NCBI RefSeq assembly: GCF_004331345.1
Contig: NZ_SJJZ01000002.1
Span: 806,001-870,000, forward strand
DNA length: 64,000 bases
Direction of reading: 5' to 3'
Origin: Kribbella soli
GTDB taxonomy: Bacteria; Actinomycetota; Actinomycetes; Propionibacteriales; Kribbellaceae
The notes under the pieces were generated by a model. That model was not told the DNA's origin, did no database searches, and saw nothing but the letters and a program-made list of their open reading frames with translations. The position numbers and the translations under genes are program-made. Positions 32,423-40,248 of this stretch are shown here, piece after piece. Numbering within the stretch: the first letter of the stretch is position 1; every line of letters starts with the position of its first letter.

Positions 32423-33886
32423 GTGCCCATGTCCAGGCAGGACAGTTCGTTGCTTCCAAAGCCTGGCCGGGCCTCGGTGGTCGCAGCCTTGCTGGTTGCC
32501 GGCGCGGTCGCCCTGGCTGTTATCGGGTACGCCGCCGGCTGGCTGCGGCCGGAGCACGCGGCCACGGCGACGTCCGTACCTCCGGCCGCTGGACCGAGCT
32601 CGGCGCAGTTGATGTGGCGGTTGCTGCTGGCGATCGCGGCCGTCTGCGCGCTGGCAACCTTGTGCGGCCGGCTTGCCCGGCTGATCGGGCAGCCCGCCGT
32701 GGTCGGCGAGATCATCGCCGGGCTGGTGCTCGGGCCCTCGGTGATCGGATCGGTGACGCCCTGGCTGTTCGACGCCGTACTGCCGGCCGAGGTACGACCG
32801 AACCTCGGTCTGCTGGCGCAGGCCGGGCTGACCGTCTTCATGTTCGCCGTCGGGTCCGACTTCGGCCGGATCGGCCGCGAGCGCGGTGCGATCGCCGCCG
32901 CCAGCCTCGCGATCATGGCGGTTCCGTTCGCCCTCGGGCTGCTGGCGGCGATACCGCTCTACTCGACATTGGCCGGTCCCACGGTGGACCGGTTGCCGTT
33001 CGCCGTCTTCATCGGTACGGCGCTCAGCATCACCGCGTTCCCCGTCCTCGCGCGAATCGTTCAGGATTGCGGGCTGGAGGGCACCCGGCTCGGATCGCTG
33101 GCGATGCTGTGCGCGGCCGCTGCGGACGTGCTCGCCTGGTGCGCCCTCGCGATCACGATGGCGATGATCCGCTCGAGCGGTCCCGGTGATGCTCTGCTGG
33201 CACTCGGCCTGACGGTTCTCCTGGGCGCCTTTTCCTTGCTGGTCCTTCGACCGCTGCTGCTACGTCTGTCCCTCCGGTACGCCGCCTCTGTGCCGACGCC
33301 GATCCTGGTGCTGCTGGTACTCGCGCTGATCCTCGGTCTCGCCGCGGCGACCGATCGGATCGGCGTACACGCGATCTTCGGCGGCTTCCTGGCCGGTCTC
33401 GTGCTGCCGAAGGACAGCCTGCCGGTAGCGGCCGTGGCAGAGCAGATCGGCCGGCTCAACCGCACACTGCTGGTGCCGGTCTTCTTCGCATCCATCGGCC
33501 TGCAGACCGACGTCAGCGCAGCGGTGTCCCAGCCGCAGGTGCTCGCCGCCGGCGCTCTCCTGCTGGCCGTAGCGGTCATCGGCAAGCTGGCCGGAGCCGT
33601 ACCGGTGGCCTTTGCCGGCGGTCTGCCCGCGCGGTCCGCAGCGGGCCTGGGAGTCCTGATGAACGCGCGCGGCATCACGGAGATCGTCGTACTGTCCGCC
33701 GGGCTCGGTGTCGGCATCATCAACCACAGCGCCTTCACAGTGATGGTGATGATGGCGCTGGTCACCACGATGATGGCCGCTCCGTTGCTGCGTCTGCTGG
33801 GCCCGTCGCTGCTGCACCGGACCGCCACCGGCCGGCCTCCGGAAAAGGCGTATGCGAGCGGTGACGCCACAAGCACGATTTCGTGA
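32423..33886 (+). CDS. CPA2-family cation/proton antiporter
   Basis: A 487-residue membrane protein of the monovalent cation:proton antiporter-2 family. Core signatures are IGQPAVVGEIIAGLVLGPSVIG, TALSITAFPVLARIV, IGVHAIFGGFLAGLVLP and VLMNARGITEIVVL. There is no C-terminal TrkA domain. GTG at 32423 and ATG at 32429 are both possible starts; the gap from the N-hydroxylase stop is only 6 bases, so it belongs to the same transcript. Antiporters of this kind occur in actinomycete antibiotic clusters as export or self-resistance genes. It is the last gene I assign to the cluster. Confidence 0.85.
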   Translation: MPMSRQDSSLLPKPGRASVVAALLVAGAVALAVIGYAAGWLRPEHAATATSVPPAAGPSSAQLMWRLLLAIAAVCALATLCGRLARLIGQPAVVGEIIAGLVLGPSVIGSVTPWLFDAVLPAEVRPNLGLLAQAGLTVFMFAVGSDFGRIGRERGAIAAASLAIMAVPFALGLLAAIPLYSTLAGPTVDRLPFAVFIGTALSITAFPVLARIVQDCGLEGTRLGSLAMLCAAAADVLAWCALAITMAMIRSSGPGDALLALGLTVLLGAFSLLVLRPLLLRLSLRYAASVPTPILVLLVLALILGLAAATDRIGVHAIFGGFLAGLVLPKDSLPVAAVAEQIGRLNRTLLVPVFFASIGLQTDVSAAVSQPQVLAAGALLLAVAVIGKLAGAVPVAFAGGLPARSAAGLGVLMNARGITEIVVLSAGLGVGIINHSAFTVMVMMALVTTMMAAPLLRLLGPSLLHRTATGRPPEKAYASGDATSTIS

Positions 33887-34051
33887 CGAATCGACTACGG
33901 CTCCGTGACGGCGTCGGTGATCGAATAGGCGCGTAGGCAGCACTGACGACGACCACGGGGAAGTGGTGAGGCACAGGGCCGTCGGCCAGATCCTCCTGTG
34001 CTACCTCGCGTCTCGTCGCCAGCTGCGCGAATCAGCGAAAGGACGTGGAGC

Positions 34052-34666
34052 GTGTCGACGATCTCGCTACGCAGAACCGCACGGCCGCTCGAGGAAAACC
34101 GCGACCACACCGAGTCCGGTCCCTCGATCGCGGATGTTCTCAACCGCGCACTCGGCTCCGACTGGTCGGCCTGGAAGGAGCTGGAAACGCGCTACGGTTC
34201 ACTCCTTCTGCACACCGCTCGCGGTGTCGGTCTCAGCCACAGTGACGCCGCCGACGCCGCTCAGCTGACCTGGCTGCGGTTGTGGCAACACGGCCGTCAG
34301 ATCCGCGACCCAGAATGCCTTCCCGCCTGGTTGGCTGCGACGGCCCGCAGGGAGGGTCTGCGGGTGGCGATCAGCCGGAAGCGGTACCTTCTGTACGCCG
34401 ACCCGACAACCGAGCACAGCGACGGTCAACGCGCCGCCGTGGTCGACGTCTACCCGGCGGACGGCGAGTACGAGCCTTCCACGGAGCGTGCCCTGTCCCG
34501 GCTGCCCGCTCGCTACCAGAATCTGATCAGACTGCTGATGTCGGACAGCTGCCCGTCCTATCTGGAGATCGCCGAGAAGTTGAACCTTCCCGTCGGCAGC
34601 ATCGGCCCGATGCGCATGCGGGCCCTCCGAATGCTCCGCCACTCCCCCGAATTGATCACCCGCTGA
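34052..34666 (+). CDS. ECF-type RNA polymerase sigma factor
   Basis: A 204-residue sigma-70-family protein. The GTG at 34052 is placed after GGACGTGGAG. Region 2 is WSAWKELETRYGSLLLHTARGV...DAADAAQLTWLRLWQH, and region 4 is LSRLPARYQNLIRLLM...SYLEIAEKLNLPVGSIGPMRMRALRMLR, with a helix-turn-helix. There is no anti-sigma gene next to it, which is unusual for classical ECF pairs. A hairpin terminator follows 7 bases after the stop. Whether it belongs to the cluster upstream is unclear. Confidence 0.85.
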   Translation: MSTISLRRTARPLEENRDHTESGPSIADVLNRALGSDWSAWKELETRYGSLLLHTARGVGLSHSDAADAAQLTWLRLWQHGRQIRDPECLPAWLAATARREGLRVAISRKRYLLYADPTTEHSDGQRAAVVDVYPADGEYEPSTERALSRLPARYQNLIRLLMSDSCPSYLEIAEKLNLPVGSIGPMRMRALRMLRHSPELITR

Positions 34667-34673
34667 GGCCGGC

Positions 34674-34716
34674 AACCGGCCAGGCGATCTCGGTTCCCCG
34701 GATCACCTGGCCGGTT
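34674..34716. terminator. hairpin terminator after sigma factor gene
   Basis: AACCGGCCAGG (34674-34684) pairs perfectly with CCTGGCCGGTT (34706-34716), with a 21-base loop. It lies between the convergent sigma-factor and universal-stress genes. Confidence 0.7.
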
Positions 34717-34788
34717 CGGCAACGAACAGAACGTCGCCCAAGGCCGTGCCGGTGAACCCCGGGTGCGCGGCCACGCTGACCCCGGCCA

Positions 34789-35694
34789 TCAATGACTCGG
34801 TACGACGGTCTGCGCTCGAGTCACCGCATGCTCGGCGTTCGTCAGGTGATGCGGCACGATCGCCACCGGACACGTCATCGCCGCCACCGACCGCCGCGCG
34901 ACCGGATCGATCGCCAACGGACCGCTGTGCGCGCCGACCACCACCAAGCCGACCTCACCACTCTCATGCACCAACGCCGCAGACGCCGGCCGGCTGCTCA
35001 GGAACCGCGTCACCTTCACGTCCGGGAACCGACTCGCCCATGGCGCCAGCGTCTCCGACAACATGTAGTCCGCCCGGCTGATCCACGAACACTCCGGATC
35101 CTCGTCCGCGAACGGACGCTCGGACGGCAGCCCCGCATGCACAACGATCAGATCACCCTCGCGCCCCGCCGCAGCACCGAAAGCGAACTCCAGCGCTTCC
35201 GCCGACAACGCCGTACCATCGATGCCCACGGCAACTTTCCGGTCGAGCAACGACGGCCTCCACGACAGCGGCACCACAACCATCGGGCAACCGGCCCGCG
35301 CCGCCAATCGCAGGTTCGCCTGCGTATGCACCAGCCGCTCCGGTCCACGACTCCGCGACCGCGCGACCACCAACATCCGCGCCGACCGCGCCGCATGAGC
35401 CAGCACCCGCAGTCGCGACCCCTCCTCGGCGACCGCTACCAGCTCCATCGCGTACCCGTCACGATGCCGCACATGCGCCACCGCAGACCGGAGAGCGGCA
35501 TCCGCCAGCTCGGCCGACGACCTCGGCGTGGACTGCGACGCTGCGTACAACGCATGCACGGAGTACGGCGCGACCAGCACCAACTCCGCGCCCACTCGCA
35601 ACGCCTCGGCGGACGCATAGTCCACCACCCGAAGGTTCTCCACTGTCCCGTCCACCTCGACCACGACAGGCCCGGTGCGGTTCCAGTCATTCAT
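34789..35694 (-). CDS. tandem-domain universal stress protein (copy 2)
   Basis: A 301-residue paralogue of the protein at 5311-6216, with the same length, domain order and long identical blocks (RTGPVVVEVDG, VVDYASAEALRVGAEL, DRKVAVGIDGTALSAEALEF). Both copies share degenerate ATP loops (MLVVARSRSRG and VVVGAHSGPLAIDPVARRS), so they are probably functionally alike and differ from ATP-binding Usps. The start at 35694 (MNDWNRTG) aligns with the start of copy 1. It is followed upstream by another Usp, a DoxX-like gene and, divergently, ppk2, again a hypoxia-type set. Confidence 0.88.
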   Translation of the reverse strand: MNDWNRTGPVVVEVDGTVENLRVVDYASAEALRVGAELVLVAPYSVHALYAASQSTPRSSAELADAALRSAVAHVRHRDGYAMELVAVAEEGSRLRVLAHAARSARMLVVARSRSRGPERLVHTQANLRLAARAGCPMVVVPLSWRPSLLDRKVAVGIDGTALSAEALEFAFGAAAGREGDLIVVHAGLPSERPFADEDPECSWISRADYMLSETLAPWASRFPDVKVTRFLSSRPASAALVHESGEVGLVVVGAHSGPLAIDPVARRSVAAMTCPVAIVPHHLTNAEHAVTRAQTVVPSH

Positions 35695-35710
35695 TTCGCT
35701 CACTCCAAGC

Positions 35711-36571
35711 TCAAGCGGGTACGACGGCCAGCGGGCAGACCGCGTGGTGCAGTACGCCACGGGTCACCGAGCCGAGGAGGACGGCCGCCAGCCGGCTGTG
35801 GTGGTGGGTGCCGACGACCAGCAGTTGGGCATCGGATTGTTCAGCGGTCGTGACGACACCATCGACGACGTGTCCGCGCCGTACGTCGACCTGGATCGCA
35901 ACGTCGGGGTACTTCTGCTGCCATTCGGCCGCGACGTTCTCGAAGTACCGCTGGGCGTTCTCGGCCCACTCGGCGCTGATGCCGCCGGTGTCCATCGCGT
36001 CCCAGCTGAAGACCGCCGGCACGTCCCAGACATGGAGGATCCTGACGGGCAGCTTCCTCTCGGCCGCCGCGGCGATCGCGAACTCCATCACGGACGCACT
36101 CCCGTCCTCATCCAGGCCGACCAGCACCGGCCCGGCGTGGTCGGACGGCTTCCAGTGCTCCGGAACAACCACGACCGGGACCGTCGCCTGTGCAACGACG
36201 GCTTCCGAGGTGGAGCCGACCAGCAATCGCTTGAACGTGCCCAGCCCGCGCCGGCCGACGACCAGCATCCGACTGTCCGCAGCCTCCGCGTTCAGCGTCC
36301 GAGCCGGCTGGCCGACCATCAGCTCAGCCTCGTGCTCGAGGAGGCTGGGACCCTCGTCCAGACGCTTCTGTACTTCGTCGACGAGGTCGGTCGCAGCGTC
36401 GTCGACGGCGTCGGGCTCCCAGACGGTGACGTCGCGGAGTTTCTCGTCGATGACGTGCACCACCTGGAGGGACTCCTGCCGGAGCAACGACTCCTGCAGG
36501 GCCCACTCCAGGGCACCGGTGTCACGCCAGGAGCCGTCGACTCCCACGTGGATGACCGGCTTGACAGTCAT
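35711..36571 (-). CDS. tandem-domain universal stress protein, ATP-binding type
   Basis: A 286-residue protein with two UspA domains. Domain 1 has a full ATP motif (GRRGLGTFKRLLVGS fits G-x2-G-x9-G-S). Domain 2 has GTHHHSRLAAVLLGS, which keeps the last G-S but has His for the second Gly. The start at 36571 (MTVKPVIHVGVDGS) is where the first beta strand begins. It lies 16 bases upstream of copy 2 and 5 bases downstream of the DoxX-like gene, so the three genes form one operon. Confidence 0.9.
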   Translation of the reverse strand: MTVKPVIHVGVDGSWRDTGALEWALQESLLRQESLQVVHVIDEKLRDVTVWEPDAVDDAATDLVDEVQKRLDEGPSLLEHEAELMVGQPARTLNAEAADSRMLVVGRRGLGTFKRLLVGSTSEAVVAQATVPVVVVPEHWKPSDHAGPVLVGLDEDGSASVMEFAIAAAAERKLPVRILHVWDVPAVFSWDAMDTGGISAEWAENAQRYFENVAAEWQQKYPDVAIQVDVRRGHVVDGVVTTAEQSDAQLLVVGTHHHSRLAAVLLGSVTRGVLHHAVCPLAVVPA

Positions 36572-36576
36572 CGGGC

Positions 36577-37137
36577 TCACCGCAGCCAGGGGTACTTTTG
36601 GACGAAGTCCTGGCTGCTCCACCACTTGCCCAGACCCCACACATTGCCCGCAGCAACCAGTGCGAGGGCGACGACCGTGATGGCGCCGACGATGTGGTCG
36701 TCCAGGACCGGGTTGTTCTCCGGCGGGAAGTTCGCCGACCACATCAGCACGTAGAGCAACGCGCCGCTGACGGCCGCGATCCGCATGCCGATTCCGAGGG
36801 TCAACGCGAGACCGATGCCGGCCAGGCCGATCATGAACAGCGGACTGACCCACCAGTCACCGACCAGCGACTGGTAGAAGTCCGCCATCGGGCCGCTGGT
36901 TCCCTTGGCCAGGAACCCGGCCGTCGGGTCGCCACCATCGATCCAGCCCTTACCGGACGGGGTCGCGTAGCCGAGACCGAACAGTTTGTCGACGAACGCC
37001 CACAAGAAGGAGAGCCCGAGAACGATTCGCAGTACGGCGAGCGTACGGCCGGCCGCAGTGGTGATGATCGGATGCCGATCGCTGTCCGGCTCCATCGCGG
37101 GAACCGGGAGATCGCGCCGGTGCGGCGTGGTGGTCAT
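36577..37137 (-). CDS. DoxX/DoxD-like four-helix membrane protein
   Basis: A 186-residue integral membrane protein. The ATG at 37137 follows AAAGGAC. A short polar N-terminus is followed by about four hydrophobic helices: LAVLRIVLGLSFLWAFVDKL, PLFMIGLAGIGLALTLGIGM, VSGALLYVLMWSA and IVGAITVVALALVAAG. Between the first two is a GWIDGGDPTAGFLAKGT segment characteristic of DoxX/thiosulphate:quinone oxidoreductase small-subunit relatives. Function here is unknown. It heads the operon with two Usp genes and may contribute to quinone or redox stress responses. Confidence 0.82.
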   Translation of the reverse strand: MTTTPHRRDLPVPAMEPDSDRHPIITTAAGRTLAVLRIVLGLSFLWAFVDKLFGLGYATPSGKGWIDGGDPTAGFLAKGTSGPMADFYQSLVGDWWVSPLFMIGLAGIGLALTLGIGMRIAAVSGALLYVLMWSANFPPENNPVLDDHIVGAITVVALALVAAGNVWGLGKWWSSQDFVQKYPWLR

Positions 37138-37302
37138 GATGTTGTCCTTTCGTTTGAGTGCTGACACCTCGATCCTCGGCTGCCGACGCGACCCCCGGCA
37201 GGGCCGTTGTCACCTCTCACAGCAGTCGAACGGCCCACCTATCCCGGGACCTCCGCGGCGTGACTGCTGTGATCTGGGCGGTGGATGCGGCATCGTCAGG
37301 GG

Positions 37303-38106
37303 ATGGGTGATACGAAGCGATTGCCGAAGAAGCGGTACGAGCGGGAGCTGTTGCGGCTGCAGGCCGAGCTGGTGAAGCTGCAGGAATGGGTCCGGGTCGA
37401 GAAGGCCCGGGTCGTGGTGGTGTTCGAGGGCCGCGACGCCGCCGGCAAGGGCAGCACCATCAAACGCGTCACGGAGTACCTCAATCCCCGCGTCGCCCGG
37501 ATCGCCGCACTACCCGCGCCGACCGAGCGCCAGCGGACGCAGTGGTACTTCCAGCGGTACGTCGAACACCTGCCGGCCGCCGGCGAGATCGTCCTGTTCG
37601 ACCGCAGCTGGTACAACCGCGCGGGTGTCGAACGCGTGATGGGGTTCTGCACCAACCAGGAGTACGCACGGTTCCTGCACCAGTGCCCGATCTTCGAACG
37701 GCTGCTCGTCGAGGACGGCGTACTGCTGCGCAAATACTGGTTCTCGGTCAGCGACAGCGAGCAGGAGAACCGTTTCCGCAGCCGCCTCGAGGACCCGATG
37801 CGCCGCTGGAAGCTGTCGCCGATGGACCTGGAGTCGATCACCCGCTGGGAGGACTACTCCCGCGCGAAGGACGAGATGTTCGTCCACACCGACATCCCCG
37901 AGGCGCCCTGGCACGTCGTCGAGAGCGAGGACAAACGCTCAGCCCGGATCAACATGATCGCGCACCTGCTGTCGGGCATCCCGTACCACCAGGTCCAGCG
38001 ACTGCCCCTCGAACTTCCGCCCCGACCGCCGTCCAAGGGCTACCAGCGCCCCCCACGCGACATGCAAACCCAAGTCCCCGACCACGCCGCCAAACTCCGC
38101 AAATGA
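37303..38106 (+). CDS. ppk2: polyphosphate kinase 2 (PPK2)
   Basis: A 267-residue cytoplasmic kinase that transfers phosphate between polyphosphate and nucleotides. Walker A is GRDAAGKGSTIKRVTEYLNP, Walker B is LFDRSWYNRAGVERVMGF, and the lid module is RFRSRLEDPMRRWKLSPMD. The tract from ERELLRLQAELVKLQEWV to the end matches single-domain PPK2. The ATG at 37303 follows CAGGGG. It is divergent from the DoxX-Usp operon across a 165-base gap. Polyphosphate and Usp proteins are both linked to energy stress, so common regulation is plausible. Confidence 0.93.
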   Translation: MGDTKRLPKKRYERELLRLQAELVKLQEWVRVEKARVVVVFEGRDAAGKGSTIKRVTEYLNPRVARIAALPAPTERQRTQWYFQRYVEHLPAAGEIVLFDRSWYNRAGVERVMGFCTNQEYARFLHQCPIFERLLVEDGVLLRKYWFSVSDSEQENRFRSRLEDPMRRWKLSPMDLESITRWEDYSRAKDEMFVHTDIPEAPWHVVESEDKRSARINMIAHLLSGIPYHQVQRLPLELPPRPPSKGYQRPPRDMQTQVPDHAAKLRK

Positions 38107-38356
38107 GGTCCCAAAAGTTCGGACAGACACCTAGCAGACGCGGCTCTGTGGCGCTAGAGGCGTGTGGGCTCGGGATTGGTGGTCGCGCGCCTCTCCCCCA
38201 AGTTGATGGTCAGCCGGAAAGCTTGGATCGACGGTCAGCCGCCTCAGAGCGTCCATCAGCCCGCTCACCTACACGCAGGCGGCTGGCCGTCCCTCGCCGT
38301 CAGAAGATGTAGAAGCCGGTGACAGCGGTCGGGAGGATGCCGAGGATGAGCTGCTC

Positions 38357-38719
38357 TCACCGGTTGGCTCGTCGTAGTGGGTCTGAAGGAACGGAGCCCG
38401 CACGGAGGCCGTCCAGCAGCTCCGCCTGGTCCGACAACACCGACGTCAGGATGCCCCTGGCCATCGCCAGCAGCTCGGCCACCTGCGGACTGGTCAACGC
38501 GTAGTACACCTGCGAACCCTCACGGCGAGCCGTCACCAGCCCTGCCCGGCGCAACACCGCCAACTGCTGGGACAGGTTCGAGGCCTCGAGGCGGACCTCC
38601 GACAGGAGTTCGCTGACCGCCATCTCGCGTTCGCTCAACAGCTCCAGGACGCGGATACGCGCCGGATGCCCCAGCGTCTTGAAGAACTCCGCCTTCAACT
38701 GGTGCAGCGGTGTCGTCAT
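38357..38719 (-). CDS. ArsR-family winged-helix repressor
   Basis: A 120-residue regulator. The start at 38719 (MTTPLHQLKAEFFKTLGHPARIRVLELL) follows GGGCGGAGG; a TTG 66 bases upstream in frame is less likely. The recognition region is VSELLSEVRLEASNLSQQLAVLRRAGLV, then the wing TARREGSQVYYALTSPQV. There is no conserved CxC metal site in the recognition helix, so it probably senses something other than arsenic-type metals. It is divergent from two small genes, and an inverted repeat in the gap is a likely operator. The 250 bases between ppk2 and this gene contain no gene I can support. Confidence 0.88.
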   Translation of the reverse strand: MTTPLHQLKAEFFKTLGHPARIRVLELLSEREMAVSELLSEVRLEASNLSQQLAVLRRAGLVTARREGSQVYYALTSPQVAELLAMARGILTSVLSDQAELLDGLRAGSVPSDPLRRANR

Positions 38720-38763
38720 CCTCCGCCCTCCACTCGCTCCAAGCCGTGCGAAATTGATGCGAT

Positions 38764-38791
38764 CACGAATTGAAGAATTCTGCAACTCGTG
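38764..38791. promoter_or_regulatory. inverted repeat, candidate ArsR operator
   Basis: CACGAATTG (38764-38772) and CAACTCGTG (38783-38791) form an inverted repeat with 8 of 9 matches and a 10-base spacer, in the 89-base gap between the ArsR gene and the 61-residue gene. It fits an ArsR-type dimer site controlling both directions. Confidence 0.5.
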
Positions 38792-38808
38792 CCTAAGGTA
38801 GGTCCACC

Positions 38809-38994
38809 ATGGACACGTTCGCCGCGGAACTGCACCAGCGGATCACCTCCGCCCGGGAGCACCTCCGCGCTGCCCAGGACACCGGAGACCTCGACGCCGA
38901 GCGCATCTACTCCGGCGAACTCGACAGCCTCATCCACCAAGCTCTCGAGAACGGCATCACCGTTCCGTCGGAGGACACCGGCCAACACACCTGA
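38809..38994 (+). CDS. small acidic hypothetical protein
   Basis: A 61-residue, mostly helical, acidic protein (MDTFAAELHQRITSAREHLR) with no family I recognise. The ATG at 38809 has a good AAGGTAGG site 8 bases upstream. It is divergent from the ArsR repressor and directly behind the candidate operator, so it is probably the repressor's target. Confidence 0.55.
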   Translation: MDTFAAELHQRITSAREHLRAAQDTGDLDAERIYSGELDSLIHQALENGITVPSEDTGQHT

Positions 38995-39019
38995 ACGACC
39001 CACACTGTCTGGGGGGACA

Positions 39020-39190
39020 TTGGAGACCGCCGCTCTCTACGAAGTGACCTACACATCGCACGACCGCACACCTACCCGGGCCGTCACCGACGCCGCCGGT
39101 GTCACCGACCTCGTCCGTCAAGCCGCAGCCGCCGGATCCCGGGTGCACGTTCGCCCACTTCCCGAGGACCAACTACCTCGAGCAACCTGA
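39020..39190 (+). CDS. small hypothetical protein with TTG start
   Basis: A 56-residue frame starting with TTG at 39020 after GGGGGG (LETAALYEVTYTSHDRTPTR ... AAAAGSRVHVRPLP). It looks like the short YEVTYT...VRPL proteins seen in other actinomycetes, of unknown function. The rare start and short length keep confidence modest. It follows the 61-residue gene by 25 bases. Confidence 0.45.
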   Translation: METAALYEVTYTSHDRTPTRAVTDAAGVTDLVRQAAAAGSRVHVRPLPEDQLPRAT

Positions 39191-39209
39191 GGCGGCGAAC
39201 GGACGGCGA

Positions 39210-40019
39210 TCAGGAGAGGTCGGCCGTGTAGGCGGTGGCCAGGGAGTCGTCCCACGGCTCGGACTCTGCGGCCAGGGAGTCGAGGACTGTTTCTGGTCGC
39301 GTTGCGCCGGAGACGACGGACAGTACGGGCGACGATGCCAGCAGGGCACGTAGTTGCAGGCGTTGCAGCGAGACGCCGCGTTCGCCGGCCAGGGCGGCGA
39401 GCTGTGGCGACGGCGTCGCGACCGACGGCCGAAGCGGCGAGTAGGCGAAGAACGCGACCTCGTTGGCCTCGCACCACGCAAGCACCTCGAGCGACTCGCG
39501 TCCGATGGCGCTGTGGTGATTCTGTACGGCGTCGATGCGCGCGACCGCAGCCGCCCGCTCGAGGTCAGCGACGCTGACGTTCGACAGACCGATCCGGGCC
39601 AGCTTGCCTTCGTCGCGCAGCTTCGCGAGAGCTGACACGGCCTGCTCCACAGGCTGTTCGGCGAGATCGACTCGATGGAGGTAGTACAGATCGAGGCGCT
39701 CACGACCGAAGACCCGAAGGCTCGTCTCGACGTCGGACCGGATCCGGTCCGGGCTGATATCGGCATCCCAGGTGGACTCGCCGGTTCGCGAATGACCGCC
39801 CTTCGTTCCGACGATCACGCTCGTACCCCGAGCGGCGTCAGCGGCCAGTTCCTCGCCGTACAACGGCGCATCGGCGTGTGCGTACGCGCGCGCGGTGTCG
39901 AGGATCGCCGTACCTGCGGCAATGCCGGCTCGGATCGTCGCGAGATCGGCAGCGCGGTCCCTGGGCGCGAACGAGAAGCTCGCAACGCCCAGCGCGACCC
40001 GACCGACAAGTTCTTTCAT
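39210..40019 (-). CDS. aldo/keto reductase
   Basis: A 269-residue NADPH-dependent TIM-barrel oxidoreductase. The catalytic tetrad can be read as Asp41 and Tyr46 (ILDTARAYA), Lys73 (VGTKGG) and His115 (LYYLHRVD). GLSNVSVADLERA, the strand-helix after the substrate pocket, and the C-terminal SVVSGATRPETVLDSL cofactor segment follow as usual. Somewhat shorter than the 300-330 aa of many AKRs because loops are reduced. It stands alone; substrate unknown. Confidence 0.9.
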   Translation of the reverse strand: MKELVGRVALGVASFSFAPRDRAADLATIRAGIAAGTAILDTARAYAHADAPLYGEELAADAARGTSVIVGTKGGHSRTGESTWDADISPDRIRSDVETSLRVFGRERLDLYYLHRVDLAEQPVEQAVSALAKLRDEGKLARIGLSNVSVADLERAAAVARIDAVQNHHSAIGRESLEVLAWCEANEVAFFAYSPLRPSVATPSPQLAALAGERGVSLQRLQLRALLASSPVLSVVSGATRPETVLDSLAAESEPWDDSLATAYTADLS

Positions 40020-40248
40020 CGTGCCTCCCGCCGGTCACGCTACACGTCGACGGTCGGTACACGGGCTCCGAGCCGATCCGGTTCAACATCTGGTCACAGA
40101 TATTCGCGACACTGCCTTCTGATGCCCTAGGCAACTACTTGAATCGAGTATGCCGTGAACCGGTTGGCTGTCGCGACCGTGTAGCCCCCAACACACCGAG
40201 CACGGCGTCTACCAAGGGCAGCCGTGACGACCAGGGAGGGACCACATC

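Noticed and set aside
7365-33886. NRPS, PKS, terpene, lanthipeptide or radical-SAM genes in the cluster
   Set aside because: None of the frames shows carrier, condensation, ketosynthase or radical-SAM CxxxCxxC signatures; the ligases are all stand-alone.
38101-38127. Possible end of an insertion sequence (AGGTCCCAAAAG...CAGACACCT)
   Set aside because: Only one end-like stretch, no transposase fragment and no target duplication could be seen in the 250-base gap.
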